A stretch of DNA of 64,000 nucleotides from Candidatus Endomicrobiellum devescovinae (GCA_031267795.1 JAIRYK010000022.1:124001-188000), one strand, 5' to 3'. Counted from the stretch's first letter, positions 19,616 to 30,190 are shown. Numbers and translations: made by a program. The notes: generated by a model not told the origin, from the sequence alone.

Positions 19616-19870
19616 CAAATACAAATATTTTAAAATGATTTGATAAAATTTTTGTAATTTCTAGGTAGTTATTTTAGTGGTTTTAGTAATATGAATTTAT
19701 ATAAAACGTAGTTTGTCATATATGTTATAGATTTATGCAAAGTTAGGTTCATATAACTATTTTCCTTTTTCTCGGAAAAACTCAAACGATAAACTTAGGA
19801 GAAATTCCAATAAGGGAACTTAGAATTACTATTGCCGACAGATTTAGTATATCAATCTATTCTTTGCTAT
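19616..19870 (-). other. Intergenic region between autotransporter gene and secA
   Basis: AT-rich, with no open reading frame I can support. It holds the 3' flank of the autotransporter gene and the upstream flank of secA. I see no convincing terminator hairpin or repeat here. Confidence 0.5.
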
Positions 19871-22367
19871 TTAACGAGGCTTTAAGTTTTTTAACCTGCT
19901 TTTTAATGACTTATATAAGTATTCGTTGGCTTTAACAGTATTTTTGTCTTTAGCAGGTTTTTGTATTTTAACTTTCTCTGAGCCAAATTTATAACTCACA
20001 CCTATATTACCTTGAACATTTTGATATTTAGCTGCAGTTAGAAAATTTATACCTGCAAAAACTAAAATATCTTCTGTTATCTTATAATTAGCTCCTAAGC
20101 CTATACCAAATTTACTTCCATATTCTTTAGCACCTACTGTATTAAATTGAGCTCCATTTATACCGTCTAAAAGTCTAATTCTGCTTTTTATTTCTGGCTG
20201 TTCTCCGCTTAACAAACTTCTATATTCTATCTTTGCATTCCAAGTAAATCTTCTTATTTCTTGTTCAATACGTAATCCTAATCTTTCTATGGCTCTGCTA
20301 TACATTCCATTTTCAACTTTTAAATCAAAGTATTCTGTTCCACTTTCTTTTATATCTTCATAACTATTTAAGTTTATTTCAAATCCTAAATATGGTATTA
20401 ATTTAAATGTATTGTTTAACTTTATTTCCATTGATCCTTCAACATCAAAACCAAAAAGCATTCCAGTAAAATCTGCTTTTGCTGTTGTTCCAATATTTTG
20501 TTTATCAGTTCTATCAGCGAATACAATGTCTATTGCTTCTTTCATGTTCCTTTCTGTATTATAAGTACCATAGTTCCCATTTATCAATCCCTTCACTTTA
20601 AATTTATCATTATTACTATAAATACCATATACCCCTAACCCTACATTTTTGATATTTCCACTATTATTTGATTGAGATAATGTATGCTCATTTACTTTAG
20701 CGTAAACTCCTGCTGATAATTTATTAATACTTTCATCACTTTCATCTCGTGGAATGTACATATCATATCCTACTAACCCACATATTTCAGTATCACTATA
20801 ATCAGATGGTGAGTTTTCATCTTCACCATATTTAGTATATTTCTCTTTTATTTGTCCCCATACTCCAGACTTTTGTTCCTTTAATCTATTATCTATCCTA
20901 GCGTATATTTCATTACTATCATTCTCACTTCCCCCACTTCTTATTACATTTGCTAAGAAATATCCGCTGTTTTGTGTAAGGAATGCTTTGGTTTTCGCAA
21001 CATCACTACTTATATCGCACATATAATCTATAAGACTATCAATCATACTACCTTCAGGCACTAAAATTGATATCCTATCATACATATCTGCCACTGAGTT
21101 CTGATTTTTCGTCAAATCTGGCATCATACCGAACATAGTTTTTGTCCTACCATAACCAGACAACTGCAATTTCATGCTTGTATCACTAATAGACTGAAAG
21201 CTGCTTTTTACTAATCTATAATCACATTCTGTTATTAAATTATTTAGTCCTGCTACTGCGCTGCTAGCTGTTAAGTTAAAAGTTAAACTATCAAACCCTC
21301 TAGGAGATAAATTTATTTTCAATTTGGCACCCTGATTTATGTTAGCTATAGCTGTATTGGTAGTAACTTGTATAGTATTTGACCCTTTCCTTATTTCTAG
21401 TGTTCCAGAAATATCCAAATTCCCTCCAACTACTTGTACATTATTATTACCCTTTAAACAGAATATTGTATCTTTATCAATTCCTATGCTATTTGAGAAT
21501 AAAGTCACATTATCATTTAAATTAAATTGTCCTCTAGCTTCTATTTTTATATTTGTTCCATTTATTTCGCTCGTTTCATTTAAATTGAACTTTCCTCTTC
21601 CCATTATGTGTAAATTACCATTTGTTCCTGCATTGTTGGTCAATGCGTCATTCATATCTACGATTGCACCTTCGCTAGTATTAAAGTAAACATCACTATT
21701 AGCCCCTATATACATAGCACTACTTGACCCATTTGCTTTATTTCCTTTGAATATTGGATACTTTAGTCGTATTAAATATTACTGTTGAATTTTCTATGTA
21801 AAATGCACCACCCTTTCCTACCACTGCTTCATTGTCAAATACATTTACATTATAAAAACTAACCTTTTCACTATTAACTATACTAAACGCTCCACCATTA
21901 TTGGCTGCTGAATTATTTTTAATTATAGTATCTTGGAGCTCATATAAATCAATTGACCATAATATATCTTTAATCTCTAATACTCCACCATTTAATCCAG
22001 TATAGCCGGATATTAGGTTATTCTTACATTTATTTAATATATAAGATTTAAGTTTATCCGCTTCTTCTCTTGAATTACCTCTCCTAAGTTCATTAGTTAC
22101 ATTAGTAAAACCTGTATCTGTCGTACTTGTTAATATCTCAAACCCGGCATTCGTTGTACTTGTCAAAACATCAAGCTTTGTACTTAATCCTACAAATCCT
22201 GTAGGAATTGTAGTTTGTCCTGTAATTAATTGTATTGTGGTAGTACTTAAAGCATTAACTGCGTCTGCTGTCAGTTGATCTGCTTCCACTCTTATTTTTC
22301 CTGTAAATATTAAAAAACCAGAAATAATAAAAATTAATAAGATTTTTGTTGGATTATAAATCCTCAC
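19871..22367 (-). pseudogene. Autotransporter adhesin-like protein, frameshifted
   Basis: A GTG start at 22367 with AAGGAG just upstream gives a signal peptide and about 200 residues with POMP-like repeats (N-N-G-G-A-F, K-G-G-A-F). The frame stops at 21738. A second frame continues N-K-A-N-G-S-S-S-A and runs 614 residues to 19871, through a beta-helical passenger to a C-terminal autotransporter barrel of about 300 residues starting near K-S-G-V-W-G-Q. Removing one A from the AAA at 21746-21748 joins the two as N-I-Q-G-N-K-A. After the last barrel strand (G-V-S-Y-K-F) there is an unusual basic tail of about 30 residues. Surface exposure is family inference. Broken, or phase-variable. Confidence 0.7.
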
Positions 22368-22903
22368 ACTTTCTCCTTAAAAAACTTTTCTGTTTCGTTA
22401 AGTTAAAGTTGACAGTCCAGTCAAATTCACATTATTTTTTCATTTTATTTTCACTATTTTCATATTATATTTACAAATTTTTCACATAAATACAAGTACC
22501 TACCATATTTAAAGAAAGAATTAATTAATAAAAAATGAAGTCTTTGATAGTGAAACCTGAATTTATCAAATAGATAAAAAAGATAGAATTTAAGAGAGAG
22601 AAAGCTCAAAAAAAGAACCTTTTTTTGAGCTTTCTTAGTAAAATTTAGACTAAAAAGAACACTTTTTTATGTAACTAAATTTAAGGCTGTCGTGTAAAAG
22701 GTTATTTAAAAAAAGTTACTCTTTGAAATACATACTAAGCAGGTATGTTATTTTTGTATTTTTTGGTAGGGAGGATTTATATAAAAATTATTTTGTTGTA
22801 GATTTTATAGCTCTATGATAAGTTGGAAATATCCAAATATTTTCATTTTTTCTCTGGGAGAAACTATTTTATAAGCTCAGGAAGATATCATTAAAAAACT
22901 AAA
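22368..22903. other. Intergenic region with hairpins between autotransporter gene and hemW
   Basis: About 530 bases without a supportable gene. It holds the strong hairpin at 22600-22634, a weaker plus-strand hairpin with a T-rich tail near 22727-22765, and a small palindrome TTGGAAATATCCAA near 22823. It probably contains the hemW transcript end and the autotransporter promoter. Confidence 0.45.
22600..22634 (-). terminator. 15-bp perfect hairpin, probable transcription terminator
   Basis: Arms 22600-22614 and 22620-22634 are exact inverse complements around a 5-base loop. The stem includes a GAAAGCTC segment and seven A:T pairs. It lies downstream of hemW on the minus strand. There is no long T-tract after the stem on that strand, but the stem itself ends the transcript in an A/T-rich block, and it is symmetrical enough to act both ways. 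Confidence 0.5.
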
Positions 22904-23986
22904 CTACATAAACTTTGAGGCGATTTGATTGAAAATAAAAACGTGTTCTTTGGCAAGTTTTACTCTATCTTCCTCTTGTATAAGAGTTCTTTCTTTTAAA
23001 CATTTTAACAGAGCAGATTTATTTTGTGGGGAATTGAAGCATTTTATAGATAAACCTTTATACAAAAGCCTTAGTCCTAACATTATTGTTTCAGCCGTAT
23101 AAAGTTTTTCGTCTATATATTCATTTTCTATCATACAATCTATGTCATTTTCAATAAAATTTATATATTTTTCAATATTTTCTATGTTTTTATATCTATT
23201 TTTCTCCAAATATCCGCAAGCACCTGCTCCAAGACCTATATATTCCAAGTTATGCCAATAATTTGTATTGTGTAAAGCTTCTTTGTTCTTTTTAGCCCAG
23301 TTTGAAATTTCATAATGAACGTATTCACTATGTTCCAAAATCTCTACGGTTTTTTCATATATTTCACGCTGCAATACGTCATCTGCAACAATGCCGTTTT
23401 TGTAAAAAGTCGTATTTTCTTCTATTGATAAGGGATACAACGATAAATGCTCACTGTTAAATATTAATGCTTTTTTCAAAATGCTTTCCCAGTCATTAAC
23501 AGTTTGATTTGGCAATCCGTATATTAAATCTATATTTATATTATCAAACCCTTCATGTTTTGCATTATCATAACAGGTACAAAAAGTTTTTAAATCATGT
23601 ATGCGCCCTAAATACTTTAAATATTTATCTTCAACAGATTGAAGTCCTATGCTTAGCCTATTGACGCCTAATTCTTTTAGAATAATTAGCTTTTCTTTTG
23701 AAGCCGATTCTGGATTAAGCTCAAAAGTAAATTCTTTTACTTTTGATAAATTGAAGGTATTGCTTAAAGATAGTAGAAGTTTTTGTATTTGTTTAGAAGA
23801 TAGAACAGATGGAGTACCGCCTCCAATATATATTGAATTTATCTTTTTGTTTTTAAACTTTTGGGAATGTTTTATCAAAGAATCAATATATTTATCGGCT
23901 AAATCAGTATCGTATTTTGTTGAGAAAAAGTCGCAATAAAAACACTTTTGCCTACAAAATGGAATGTGTATATATAAACCTATCAT
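22904..23986 (-). CDS. hemW: HemW-like radical SAM protein
   Basis: About 360 residues, of the oxygen-independent coproporphyrinogen III oxidase-like (HemW) family. The radical SAM cluster motif is C-R-Q-K-C-F-Y-C near residue 12, followed by I-Y-I-G-G-G-T-P-S and the family's N-I-D-L-I-Y-G-L-P. It lacks the extra N-terminal cysteine region of true HemN; HemW proteins act as haem chaperones rather than oxidases. The start at M-I-G-L-Y-I-H-I-P-F matches the family; an ATG two codons upstream (23992) is possible and neither has a clear ribosome site. It is probably last in the run starting at thrC or cinA. Confidence 0.88.
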   Translation of the reverse strand: MIGLYIHIPFCRQKCFYCDFFSTKYDTDLADKYIDSLIKHSQKFKNKKINSIYIGGGTPSVLSSKQIQKLLLSLSNTFNLSKVKEFTFELNPESASKEKLIILKELGVNRLSIGLQSVEDKYLKYLGRIHDLKTFCTCYDNAKHEGFDNINIDLIYGLPNQTVNDWESILKKALIFNSEHLSLYPLSIEENTTFYKNGIVADDVLQREIYEKTVEILEHSEYVHYEISNWAKKNKEALHNTNYWHNLEYIGLGAGACGYLEKNRYKNIENIEKYINFIENDIDCMIENEYIDEKLYTAETIMLGLRLLYKGLSIKCFNSPQNKSALLKCLKERTLIQEEDRVKLAKEHVFIFNQIASKFM

Positions 23987-24036
23987 ATGCATAAACCAAA
24001 ACGCTCATCTTTCAATAAGCATATAAAAAATTTTAA

Positions 24037-24990
24037 TTATTTTTTTACCTGCTTTGGCGTGCCCTTAAACAATTCCGCTATACCTCCAAGGGATGCCGTA
24101 ACTCCTGCAGTCTCTAAAGGTAAGAACACTTTTGTAGCTTGTCCATCAGCAACTTTACCCAAAGCCTCCAAATATTTTATGGCAATAAGATCGTTTGTAG
24201 GGTTGCCCTCATGTATAGCTTTATAAACCATTTCAATTTTATATTTCTCTGCTTCAGCAACTTTTCTTATAGCTTCAGCTTCACCAGTAGCTTCTAAGAC
24301 TTGTTTCTCTTTTACAGCTTCTGCGGCAAGAATAACAGCCTGTTTAGCGCCTTCAGCCTTAAGAATAGCAGCTTGTCTTAAGCCTTCAGCTTCCAAAATA
24401 TTTGCTCTCTTTTCTCTTTCAGCTTTCATCTGTTTAGACATAGCGTCTGTAATGTCTTTAGGAGGGTCAATTTTTTGTATTTCAACTCTTGTAACTTTTA
24501 CACCCCATTTGTCTGTAGCTTCATCCATTACAACTCTAAGCTGAGTGTTTATTTTTTCTCTTGACGTAAGAGTGCTATCCAATTCCATATCGCCTATTAC
24601 GTTTCTTAAGTTTGTCTGAGCAAGCTTTAAAGCTGCAAGTGCAAAATTCTCAATGTTATAAACTACTTTTACAGGATCTGTAACCTGAAAATAAATTATA
24701 GCGTCAACAACAACAGACACATTGTCTTTTGTTATAACGCTTTGCGGGGGAACATCAATAACGCGTTCTCTCATATCTACTCTGAGCATTCTTTGAAATA
24801 TAGGAATTATAATATTTGCTCCTGAGTCCCTTGTCCCTGTGTACTTACCCAAAGTTTCAATAAGTCCTTTTTCGTACTGTTTTATTATTTTTACGGAGTT
24901 AGCTATAAAAATCACAGCAAACGCCGCAATAATTCCTAAAAATATAGTCATCTTGTCCCCTATCCCTAAAATAGCATTTATATATTCCAT
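24037..24990 (-). CDS. SPFH/Band 7 (stomatin-like) membrane protein
   Basis: A 317-residue protein with one N-terminal membrane helix (about 15-32), a Band 7 domain (E-K-G-L-I-E-T-L-G-K-Y through V-T-R-V-E-I-Q-K-I-D-P-P) and a long Ala/Glu/Lys coiled coil (190-255). It is of the paraslipin/QmcA type, which forms oligomeric rings in membrane microdomains. It is immediately downstream of an NfeD-like gene (12 bases), the standard pairing for this family. The partner protease or substrate is unknown here. Confidence 0.88.
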   Translation of the reverse strand: MEYINAILGIGDKMTIFLGIIAAFAVIFIANSVKIIKQYEKGLIETLGKYTGTRDSGANIIIPIFQRMLRVDMRERVIDVPPQSVITKDNVSVVVDAIIYFQVTDPVKVVYNIENFALAALKLAQTNLRNVIGDMELDSTLTSREKINTQLRVVMDEATDKWGVKVTRVEIQKIDPPKDITDAMSKQMKAEREKRANILEAEGLRQAAILKAEGAKQAVILAAEAVKEKQVLEATGEAEAIRKVAEAEKYKIEMVYKAIHEGNPTNDLIAIKYLEALGKVADGQATKVFLPLETAGVTASLGGIAELFKGTPKQVKK

Positions 24991-25002
24991 TATTTTTTTC
25001 CT

Positions 25003-25422
25003 TTACTTTTCAACTGTCAAAGTGGTGCCATTTATCCTTTTAATTTTTACAGTCTCACCTTCTAAAATTTCAACGATAGATTCAGCTCTCCAAATTTCTC
25101 CAGAAACCTTCACAAAACCCGGACTGAAAGGAGTAATTTTACTAGTAACAATAGCTTCAGCCCCTATAAGAGCGTCAACATTTGATTCTACAGTTTTTGA
25201 CTTTTTTATCATTTTCTTAAAAAATGGTCTTACAAAATATAAAGATAAAGTTGAAACTATAATAAAAACCATAATTTCAATCCAATGTGAATTGAAAAGA
25301 TAAGACGCTCCTGCAGCAAAAAGCGAACCAATAGAAAGACACAAGCAAAAGAAAATAGACGAAGTTGCTATTTCGCAAATTACAAGAACAACCGCAATTG
25401 TAAGCCATGCAATCCATGTCAT
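25003..25422 (-). CDS. NfeD-like membrane protein
   Basis: About 139 residues: two to three N-terminal membrane helices (5-75) and a C-terminal OB-fold domain (A-L-I-G-A-E-A-I-V-T-S, V-S-G-E-I-W-R-A-E-S). This is the short NfeD class lacking the ClpP-like protease domain. The start at M-T-W-I-A-W is favoured because GGAAG lies 9 bases upstream and the ATG overlaps the lepB stop as ATGA; an ATG five codons upstream (25437) is also in frame. It works with the SPFH protein encoded next; role in membrane domain organisation is family inference. Confidence 0.82.
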   Translation of the reverse strand: MTWIAWLTIAVVLVICEIATSSIFFCLCLSIGSLFAAGASYLFNSHWIEIMVFIIVSTLSLYFVRPFFKKMIKKSKTVESNVDALIGAEAIVTSKITPFSPGFVKVSGEIWRAESIVEILEGETVKIKRINGTTLTVEK

Positions 25423-26195
25423 GATATAAACTTCCAACGCGTTACAGGCCAGTACAAGAACAAAGCCTTTCCTTTTACATACTCGTCAGGCAATGGTCCC
25501 CAGAAACGCGAGTCAAAAGAAAAATCTCTATTATCGCCCATCATCATATAACAGCCTTCAGGCACAATAACAGGACCAAAATTATCTCTTATAAAAACAG
25601 GCGAAATAGATGTAAAATTTCCTTTTTCCCAAGCTTTCTGATAATCTCCTTCATTTTCAAACAATTTAAAACTTTCAAAAATAGAATCGTCATTATAAGC
25701 TACATAACCTTCTTTTATTAAAACGTCGTTTAAGTAAAGTTTTTTATTTCTTATTTCAACCTTATCGCCAGCAACGCCAACGCACCTTTTTATGAAATCT
25801 TTCTTAACTCCATGTTCTCTTTCGGTAGTCGTCAAAGCCTCAGGAGGGCATTGAAAAACAACAATATCGCCTCTTTCTATCTTCTTTAAAGCTCCATAAC
25901 GCTTTCCAACGTATTTAAACGGTATTCTAAAACCATAAAAACACTTGTTAACAAATAGATGATCTCCTTCAAGAAGAGTGTTTCTCATACTTCCCGACGG
26001 GATTTTAAAAGCTTGAATAAAAAAGAACATAATAAACGACGCTATTATCAAAGAAGTCCAAATAGTATCAGCCCATGAATAAACGTTTTGAAACAATTTT
26101 TTAGAAGTCTGCGTTTTAAAACATTTTTTAAAAATCTGCATTGTCATTGCTATTGCAAAAACAATACCCCCTGCAATAAAAAGTTTCAATTCCAT
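25419..26195 (-). CDS. lepB: Signal peptidase I
   Basis: A 258-residue type I signal peptidase that removes signal peptides at the periplasmic side of the inner membrane. Two N-terminal membrane segments precede the catalytic serine (P-S-G-S-M-R-N-T-L near residue 73). The catalytic lysine is in D-F-I-K-R-C-V-G-V, and box E reads G-D-N-R-D-F-S-F-D-S-R-F-W-G. All boxes are intact. Stop overlaps the NfeD-like start. It follows lepA by about 38 bases, a common lepA-lepB arrangement. Confidence 0.95.
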   Translation of the reverse strand: MELKLFIAGGIVFAIAMTMQIFKKCFKTQTSKKLFQNVYSWADTIWTSLIIASFIMFFFIQAFKIPSGSMRNTLLEGDHLFVNKCFYGFRIPFKYVGKRYGALKKIERGDIVVFQCPPEALTTTEREHGVKKDFIKRCVGVAGDKVEIRNKKLYLNDVLIKEGYVAYNDDSIFESFKLFENEGDYQKAWEKGNFTSISPVFIRDNFGPVIVPEGCYMMMGDNRDFSFDSRFWGPLPDEYVKGKALFLYWPVTRWKFIS

Positions 26196-26233
26196 AATAT
26201 TTACCTCTTTTTCTATATTTAAATTAATTATAA

Positions 26234-28024
26234 TTATTCATCTATTTTAAGAACAGCTACAAAAGCTTCTGACGGAATTTCTACTCTCCCAAACTGTCTC
26301 ATTTTACGTTTACCTTCTTTTTGCTTTTCAAGCAGCTTACGCTTTCTGGTTATGTCACCGCCATAACATTTTGCAAGAACGTCTTTACGCATAGCCGATA
26401 TTGTTTCCCTGGCAATTACTTTATTGTTTACTTTTGCCTGTATAGGTATTTCAAACATATGCCTTGGGATAATATCTTTTAATTTCTCGGCAAGATAATG
26501 AGCGGAAGTTTGAGCTTTATCCTTATGCGTAATAACTGTAAAAGCATCTACAACTTCTGAATTTATCATAATCTCTAGTTTGACTAAATCCCCAAGTTGC
26601 GGTTCTATATGCTCATAATCAAAAGAAGCGTATCCTTTTGAAGATGATTTTAACGCATCGTAAAAACCAACTATTATTTCCGCAAGCGGCATATGATATT
26701 TCAAAAGAGCTATTTTAACATTCATATACTTCATTGAAGTCTGTTTTCCTCTTCTCTTTTGACAGAGGTCAAGCATAGCTCCTAAATACTCAACAGGACA
26801 AATAATGGTAGCTTCAACATACGGCTCCCAAATTTCTTCAATATCGGCATTATTTGGAAATTTGGAAGGATTGTCTATAGTAACATATTTACCTTTTGTT
26901 TTCACCTTATAAACAACATTTGGCGCCGTAACCAAAAGACTTAAATCAAACTCTCTTTCAAGTCTTTCTTTAATTATTTCCAAATGCAAAGAACCTAAAA
27001 ATCCACACCTAAAACCAAATCCTAAAGCCACAGACGTTTCAGGGAAATATACAAGCGAAGCGTCTGAAAGTTTGAGCTTTTCCAAAGCAGTCTTCAAACT
27101 GTCGTATTCGGAAGTGCTGTTTGGATAAAGACCCGCAAAAACAAACGGATTTATTTCTTTATATCCCTCGTGAGGATGTTTCGTTGGATTTGAGCTCTCA
27201 GTTATAGTGTCGCCAATTTTTATATCCCTAATATCTTTTATGCCAGCAACTACATACCCCACTTCACCTGAAGAAAGTTCTGACGCTTCTATCATCTTTA
27301 TTTTCATATACCCAACTTCAAGAACTTCATGTTCAGCTCCAGAAGCCATAAAACGAACCTTCATTCCTTTGCGTATTTTGCCGTCAAATACTCTTATTAT
27401 GACTATAACGCCTCTGTAAGATTCGTAAAAAGAATCAAAAATTAAAGCTGATAAAGGTTCATCATTTATAATTTTTGCTGGCGGAATATTTGCAATAACA
27501 GAATCAACTATTTCATTTACTCCTATGCCTTCCTTAGCGCTCGCAAGAATTGGTTCAGCATTTACACCAAGACCTTCTTTCATTTGCTCATATGCACTGT
27601 CAACATCGGCAGTAGGCAAATCTATTTTGTTTATAACAAGAACAATTTTTAAATTAGCATTCTTAGCAAGCATGGTATTTGCAAGCGTTTGAGCTTCAAC
27701 GCCTTGAGTAGCGTCTATCACTAAAATCGCACCTTCGCAAGCTGCTAATGCTCTTGAAACTTCGTATGTAAAATCAACATGACCTGGCGTGTCTATCAAA
27801 TTTAAAACATAAGTTTGACCGCTTTTATCTGTATAATTCATTCTTACAGCTTTAGCTTTTATTGTTATTCCTCTTTCCCTTTCAAGCTCCATACCATCAA
27901 GTATTTGGTCTTTCATTTCTCTTTTTGAAATTGTGCCAGTATATTCAAGAAGTCTGTCGGCAAGAGTGCTTTTTCCGTGATCAATATGAGCTATAATGCA
28001 AAAATTCCTTATGTTAGACATCAA
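26234..28024 (-). CDS. lepA: Elongation factor 4 (LepA)
   Basis: A 596-residue translational GTPase that can back-translocate stalled ribosomes. The G domain has G1 A-H-I-D-H-G-K-S-T, G3 D-T-P-G-H, G4 N-K-I-D, and is followed by EF-G-like domains and the LepA-specific C-terminal domain (Y-G-G-D-I-T-R-K-R-K-L-L-E-K-Q-K-E-G-K). Full length and intact. It lies 19 bases after the DUF3078-like gene, in the same orientation. Confidence 0.96.
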   Translation of the reverse strand: MMSNIRNFCIIAHIDHGKSTLADRLLEYTGTISKREMKDQILDGMELERERGITIKAKAVRMNYTDKSGQTYVLNLIDTPGHVDFTYEVSRALAACEGAILVIDATQGVEAQTLANTMLAKNANLKIVLVINKIDLPTADVDSAYEQMKEGLGVNAEPILASAKEGIGVNEIVDSVIANIPPAKIINDEPLSALIFDSFYESYRGVIVIIRVFDGKIRKGMKVRFMASGAEHEVLEVGYMKIKMIEASELSSGEVGYVVAGIKDIRDIKIGDTITESSNPTKHPHEGYKEINPFVFAGLYPNSTSEYDSLKTALEKLKLSDASLVYFPETSVALGFGFRCGFLGSLHLEIIKERLEREFDLSLLVTAPNVVYKVKTKGKYVTIDNPSKFPNNADIEEIWEPYVEATIICPVEYLGAMLDLCQKRRGKQTSMKYMNVKIALLKYHMPLAEIIVGFYDALKSSSKGYASFDYEHIEPQLGDLVKLEIMINSEVVDAFTVITHKDKAQTSAHYLAEKLKDIIPRHMFEIPIQAKVNNKVIARETISAMRKDVLAKCYGGDITRKRKLLEKQKEGKRKMRQFGRVEIPSEAFVAVLKIDE

Positions 28025-28043
28025 TATTTTCCCTTATAATCAT

Positions 28044-28847
28044 TTACTTTTGAAACATATTGAAAGAAAATCCTAAAGCTATGTAGAACATTCTTTCAAC
28101 ATCATTAGTCCAGCTATGAGATTCAATCCTTGAATGGTCAAAATAAACTATATACCCTATTTCCGTCGTAAGCCACGGACCTGTTTTTAGAAATAATCTG
28201 TTTTCCCAATAAATATCTTCGCACGTCGGTCTAAATGTTTCAAAAATTCTAAATTGCGAAGTAAATTTCGTGTTTTGACGAAACACGAAAATATAATCTA
28301 TAACCGATTCACCGCCAAAATCCCTTTCAACATCTTTCTTAGAATTAAAAATTTGTTTAAATGCAGCTCCAGCTCTGACTTTTAAAGTATTCATTGAGCT
28401 GTTTATAAGTGTAAAATTCAAACCAGCAGATTCTATGTACGTTACTGGATCCCAAAATTTATTATTCTGCGATAAAATATAAAAAGAACCATACGGCTGT
28501 AAATTTTTAAATATTTTATACGTATATACCGAATTAAATTCTATTGTGTCCAAACTTATGGAGCTTGAACCGTTAGAAACTGTTTCACCGTAATACTCTT
28601 TCAAAGTATTTAACCAGTTTGAAGACTGACTGTCTCTGACAGCAGATGTATCTAGTCTGCCCTGCCATGCTCTTGAATATGTTTCTTTGCCAGTCCAATT
28701 TTTGCTTATATCAGTCTGATTATACGACCACGTAAAAATACCTGAAAACTTCCAAGGTTTGGTCAAAGATTCTTGTTGTACAGCTTGTCCAAAAGAACAA
28801 TCTGCATAGAAAAACAAACAAAATAAAAAAGCCAATGCTTTTTTCAT
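28044..28847 (-). CDS. DUF3078-like outer-membrane beta-barrel protein
   Basis: A 267-residue exported protein with a signal peptide (MKKALAFLFCLFFYADCSFG, ending near residue 20). The mature part alternates polar and aromatic residues as in an outer-membrane barrel, with W-K-F-S-G-I-F-T-W-S-Y near the N-terminus and a terminal aromatic strand (Y-I-A-L-G-F-S-F-N-M-F). The pattern resembles DUF3078 proteins; the assignment is by pattern only. GGGGAG lies 6 bases before the ATG. It sits between cinA and lepA, probably co-transcribed. No function known to me. Confidence 0.65.
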   Translation of the reverse strand: MKKALAFLFCLFFYADCSFGQAVQQESLTKPWKFSGIFTWSYNQTDISKNWTGKETYSRAWQGRLDTSAVRDSQSSNWLNTLKEYYGETVSNGSSSISLDTIEFNSVYTYKIFKNLQPYGSFYILSQNNKFWDPVTYIESAGLNFTLINSSMNTLKVRAGAAFKQIFNSKKDVERDFGGESVIDYIFVFRQNTKFTSQFRIFETFRPTCEDIYWENRLFLKTGPWLTTEIGYIVYFDHSRIESHSWTNDVERMFYIALGFSFNMFQK

Positions 28848-28903
28848 CGTATCTCCCCTGTAACAATCGGATTATTTGTACAGGAATCAACTTTGAGATT
28901 ATT

Positions 28904-30190
28904 TCATTTTTTAGGCTGTTTTTCAATCAATTTTTTTCTCAAGCAATCCAAAACCGTATTGACTGTTTTGTCCCTTATATCTTTTCGTGTTCCGACAAAA
29001 TTGAATTTGAAACTTTCGGCTTTTTTATTGTTGGCAAAGCCAACGTAAACTAACCCAACTGGCTTGTCTTTTGAACCTCCGCCAGGACCCGCAATACCAG
29101 TAACAGAAAAAGCATAATCGCTTCCTGAAAGATTTAAAATACCTCTAGCCATTTCTTTTGCAGTCTCTTCGCTTACTGCTCCAAATTTCTTTAAAGTTTC
29201 TTCTTTTACACCGAGAATTTTAAGTTTGGACTCATTGGAATAAGTTACTACGGAACTTTTAAAGTACAAAGAACTGCCCGCAATATCTGTAATAGCCGAT
29301 GCTATTTTCCCTCCGGTACAAGACTCTGCGAAAGAAATAGTTTTTCTCTTTTGAATAAGAAGTTTTCCCACTACAGACGCAAGACTATCATCGTTATATC
29401 CAAAAATATTATCTTTTAAAACTTCGCCAAATCTTAAATTTAAATTCTTTATTGAACTATCTACAACAAACTCGTCACTACCTGAAACTGCAAATTTTAT
29501 ATCTACTATAGAGTCGCTTGCCAAAATACCAAATTCCACAGTTTGCGAATCTCCAAATTTAGCTTCCTCAATAACTGGTTTTATTGCTTCGGCAATTGCA
29601 GATTCTGATAAACCAAACACACGTAAGGAAACATTTTTCCTTATACCCGAAGAATAACTTTTTAAAAATGGTTCAACGTTTTCTTCAAACATCGGCTTCA
29701 TTTCTCTTGGAGGACCAGGAAGCAAAAACAAAGTTTTGCGACACTTTTTTCCATCACTCTTAAATTCAAAATGCAGCATTTGTCCCGGCGCTGTGCCTAA
29801 ACGATTTTCCAAAACTTTAGCGCCGCTAAGTATATTAGCCTGCCTTTCGTTGATTTTTGGTATTTTTGAAATTGATTTTTTAGCAAAGTATTCTTGTATA
29901 GACTTTAAAACTTTCTCGTCAGAATAAATTGGAAGCCTCAAGCATTCAGCTGCAGTTTCAACAGTTATGTCATCAAAAGTCGGACCAAGTCCTCCTGTTA
30001 CAACTATTATATTACTTCTTGAAAAAGCAATGTTAAAATGCTTTGCTAAATCTTGTTTTTTATCGCCTATGTCAGTAATACAAGATAACTCAAGACCTAT
30101 GTTAAATAACCTTGAGCCTATATAAGCTGCATTTGTATTAAGTTTTCCAGCAAGAAGTTCGCTTCCTGTGCAAATAAGTTCTATTTTCAC
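28904..30190 (-). CDS. cinA: CinA-like protein (NMN deamidase / competence-damage family)
   Basis: A 428-residue two-domain protein. The N-terminal MoCF_biosynth (MoaB-like) domain has T-G-S-E-L-L-A-G and V-V-T-G-G-L-G-P-T-F-D-D; such domains often act as ADP-ribose pyrophosphatases. The C-terminal CinA/PncC domain has A-E-S-C-T-G-G-K-I-A and F-S-V-T-G-I-A-G-P-G-G, which deamidates nicotinamide mononucleotide. It thus serves NAD salvage; the link to competence is only by history. It starts 5 bases after thrC ends. Confidence 0.9.
   Translation of the reverse strand: MKIELICTGSELLAGKLNTNAAYIGSRLFNIGLELSCITDIGDKKQDLAKHFNIAFSRSNIIVVTGGLGPTFDDITVETAAECLRLPIYSDEKVLKSIQEYFAKKSISKIPKINERQANILSGAKVLENRLGTAPGQMLHFEFKSDGKKCRKTLFLLPGPPREMKPMFEENVEPFLKSYSSGIRKNVSLRVFGLSESAIAEAIKPVIEEAKFGDSQTVEFGILASDSIVDIKFAVSGSDEFVVDSSIKNLNLRFGEVLKDNIFGYNDDSLASVVGKLLIQKRKTISFAESCTGGKIASAITDIAGSSLYFKSSVVTYSNESKLKILGVKEETLKKFGAVSEETAKEMARGILNLSGSDYAFSVTGIAGPGGGSKDKPVGLVYVGFANNKKAESFKFNFVGTRKDIRDKTVNTVLDCLRKKLIEKQPKK

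Noticed and set aside
22727-22765. Plus-strand terminator with a T-rich tail
   Set aside because: There is no plus-strand gene upstream, and the stem is only six base pairs in an AT-rich region.
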